The position numbers and the translations under genes are program-made. Below are positions 61,738 through 64,000 of a DNA stretch of 64,000 bases, one piece after another. The first letter of the stretch is position 1. Every line of letters starts with the position of its first letter. Under the pieces are notes generated by a model. That model saw nothing but the letters and a program-made list of their open reading frames with translations, had not been told where the DNA came from and did not search any database. The DNA is from Nanobdellota archaeon (GTDB lineage: Archaea; Nanobdellota; Nanobdellia; Parvarchaeales; Parvarchaeaceae): the NCBI GenBank assembly GCA_021799085.1, contig JAJZBD010000001.1:62001-126000 (forward strand), read 5' to 3'.

Positions 61738-62521
61738 ATGTAACCTGAACCTTTAATACGCCGCTGTTTTGGAAAGTCGGCTGTCCTTGTGCATTAGTAA
61801 ATTGTATTTCTACTGGAAAACTTTCAGAATAGGTATTTTCAGCATAAAAAATAGATGCCAAGGCATATTGAGGAGCTATTTCTGTAGTAGAATGTTGACC
61901 AACTGCTAGAATTATATTAAATTGAATGGCCCCACCTGTGGCAATCATAATTATCAAACTGGCTACTAAGCTTACGCCCATTGCAGCATATTCCGCGTTC
62001 TGTGCGTATTTTTGAATTAACGCTTCTGTCTGCTGAAAACTTTCTCCAAAATTAAATTGATTGTAATTTGAAAGATACAAAGAACCAGTTGGTCCAAGCT
62101 CATTTGGATCCTGCGTATCATATAATGTCAATGAAACACCGGTTGCAGCTGCAAGATCTGACTGTAAAGCAGGTATGTTTGTCGCACCTCCAAAATATAT
62201 ATACTGCATGCAAGAAAGGAAATAATTCTCGATGAATTTATTTATGTTTACTACCCCCGGTTCAGTGTATGAAGATGAATATAATGGTCCGCCGGTAGCA
62301 TCTAAACTTGAATTATAATAAGAGATTGTGTTCTTATAGGCAAAACAATTAGGAGAAGTTATTAACCTTGTGCCTATACCTGCAGCAACGGATTCTGAAT
62401 TTGCAAATACGCTTGTACTGTTTATTTGAGAAACGCTGAAAGACAAAACAACTAGGAGAAGAGCGAATGCAACTATCAGTATGCCTGCATTCAAAAAAGC
62501 CATCATCTCAACTAATGCCAT
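61715..62521 (-). CDS. Membrane/secreted protein of the surface operon
   Basis: 268 aa, N-terminal TM plus internal TM (SLVASLIIMIATGGAIQFNIILAVG); overlaps the following gene by 23 nt. Confidence 0.7.
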   Translation of the reverse strand: MALVEMMAFLNAGILIVAFALLLVVLSFSVSQINSTSVFANSESVAAGIGTRLITSPNCFAYKNTISYYNSSLDATGGPLYSSSYTEPGVVNINKFIENYFLSCMQYIYFGGATNIPALQSDLAAATGVSLTLYDTQDPNELGPTGSLYLSNYNQFNFGESFQQTEALIQKYAQNAEYAAMGVSLVASLIIMIATGGAIQFNIILAVGQHSTTEIAPQYALASIFYAENTYSESFPVEIQFTNAQGQPTFQNSGVLKVQVTYGIPPYS

Positions 62522-62527
62522 GTTTAC

Positions 62528-64000
62528 TCAGCTCCCCGAAAAGTAAGTACCTCCGAATGAATTTGGATTGTTCGGATACACTCCGAAAACTAAATTATTA
62601 TAAACATTTTCTATATTATAATCTGTCGTGGTGCCTTGCTGTGTTTTTGTAAATTCCAATGTTACATTTGAATAGTCTGTTTCATAGTATGAAAGATTTG
62701 TATCATGTGCTGCGATAGCTATCATTGGATCAACCAAAAAATTATCAAGAGAAGTTGATATGCCAATTTGAAGTTTAGGGATGCTTTTCCCGATAAAGGA
62801 TGCAATTAAAGAAGCAACTGGGAAATCTACACCAAAGTCTTTTTTCAATATTGGACTACCACCACCTATGAAATTGCCTGCAGAAAGGAAACTATTCTGA
62901 CCTAAAAGATTTGTTGCAGTTAACTGATTTGGAAAATCCATTACTGGAACAGAGAAACCAAATAACGAACCATTATTTATGTAGAAATCTGTATTACTGT
63001 TCATGTTTTTCAATTCTGATAGCTCATTTTGGGTCAAGCCGATATTTACTTTCCCATCACTTAAATTTGTCATGTTAACACATGATATTGGCGCGCCATA
63101 TTCAGTAACATTAAAAGAAGGGTTATTGAAATTGTTTGTATCGATAACTGGAGAACCAAAGGAATCAATAAGCATTCTATATATACACAAATTTACATTG
63201 CTCCCCTGGTTAGAGATAGCTAATGATTCTCCAGGCGGCAATAAAATCGAAATATTTTTTATATTTGACTTTGAATTGAAAAGGTTATTAAGCTCAGTCT
63301 GCAAAGTATTAGGGAACAATGCATTATTTTGCGAACAAAGCGTATTGTAAAGCCCCTGGGATATTGAAAATGATATAGAGCCATTGCCGCTTGGCTGTAT
63401 AACTGTCTTTAAATTTTGCCCTGGCTGAGATGCTGTCTGTGCGAGTTCACACATGTCATTCATATCCGTTATCAAAGGACTAGTAACCTGTGTCGGCCTT
63501 CCGCTTGACTGGCCGTCAAGGTACACTTCTCCGCCGTATCCAATAAAGTATGTACCTAAAGGAAGAATGCTGTTAACTTTTGTGTATAAGTTTACAAGCG
63601 TAGTGGCTGCACCAAGTTCAGCGGATATTGAAGATAAACCCTTTCCAACGGAATTGTAGCTATTGACATTTAAGGGTTGTGATGGCAAACTTAAACAGCT
63701 GGCAGTTCTGGCATAAGTAAGAAAAGCATTCTGTGCAAGGAAGAATGGGATTGAAAGCAATGGGTCGCTTCCACTTTGCGACAACCCGACAGATCCCACT
63801 AATGAACTTGAAGAACTTAAAGTACCTGGGGCAGAAACTCCTGAAATCGGAGTCCCATAAGGATTATTGGAAGTAACGGTATTTGCATTAGCAGATAATT
63901 CTGATAAAACATTCTGCTTTACAGCAACTTGCTTTGAAGCAAAAAGAATTAAAGTATCCTTTCCCACGCCAGAAGGCAACGAATTCAATGTTTGTTCGCT
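62528..64000 (-). CDS. Secreted protein of the surface operon; N-terminus lies beyond the window
   Basis: Frame open to base 64000 (SEQTLNSLPSGVGKD...); the 63988 start in the track is a TTG, so the true start is probably outside. Confidence 0.75.
   Translation of the reverse strand, partial: SEQTLNSLPSGVGKDTLILFASKQVAVKQNVLSELSANANTVTSNNPYGTPISGVSAPGTLSSSSSLVGSVGLSQSGSDPLLSIPFFLAQNAFLTYARTASCLSLPSQPLNVNSYNSVGKGLSSISAELGAATTLVNLYTKVNSILPLGTYFIGYGGEVYLDGQSSGRPTQVTSPLITDMNDMCELAQTASQPGQNLKTVIQPSGNGSISFSISQGLYNTLCSQNNALFPNTLQTELNNLFNSKSNIKNISILLPPGESLAISNQGSNVNLCIYRMLIDSFGSPVIDTNNFNNPSFNVTEYGAPISCVNMTNLSDGKVNIGLTQNELSELKNMNSNTDFYINNGSLFGFSVPVMDFPNQLTATNLLGQNSFLSAGNFIGGGSPILKKDFGVDFPVASLIASFIGKSIPKLQIGISTSLDNFLVDPMIAIAAHDTNLSYYETDYSNVTLEFTKTQQGTTTDYNIENVYNNLVFGVYPNNPNSFGGTYFSGS

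Overview
This 64-kb AT-rich window is a compact archaeal chromosome segment. Gene content and style suggest a small-genome DPANN archaeon, possibly of the ARMAN (Micrarchaeota/Parvarchaeota) type; that placement is inference. The first ~45 kb is mostly housekeeping: ABCE1, TrmI, the RNA polymerase operon with split B subunit (rpoH-B''-B'-A1-A2-L30e-NusA-S12-S7), Nth, RNase HII, TyrRS, Mre11-Rad50, a long ThyX-like protein, a zinc-type ferredoxin, Mug, Dcd, S8e, RtcB-archease-ThiI, Ogg, LonB-RIO-MGMT and ADP-forming acyl-CoA synthetase. There are four tRNA genes: Leu-CAA and Leu-TAA, both with introns, plus Ser-TGA and Met-CAT. Two items are absent from the ORF track: a partial TIM-barrel gene running off the left edge, and a 38-codon gene resembling ribosomal protein L41e at 29210-29326. 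The least ordinary material is the cell-surface repertoire. It includes two modular type-IV-pilin-like proteins with the same ~160-aa N-terminal module but different C-terminal adhesive domains, each ending a few bases from the 3' end of a convergent tRNA gene. It also includes a tightly coupled operon (47.8-64 kb) of secreted proteins with a 3055-aa giant carrying FxExGLPxGxxW repeats, whose 3' end is followed by an in-frame duplicated terminus. Other points are a one-domain Dph2 fragment, a metalloprotease-like gene coupled to ABCE1, and a palindrome over the RNAP operon promoter. All identifications come from reading motifs by eye; no database search was run.
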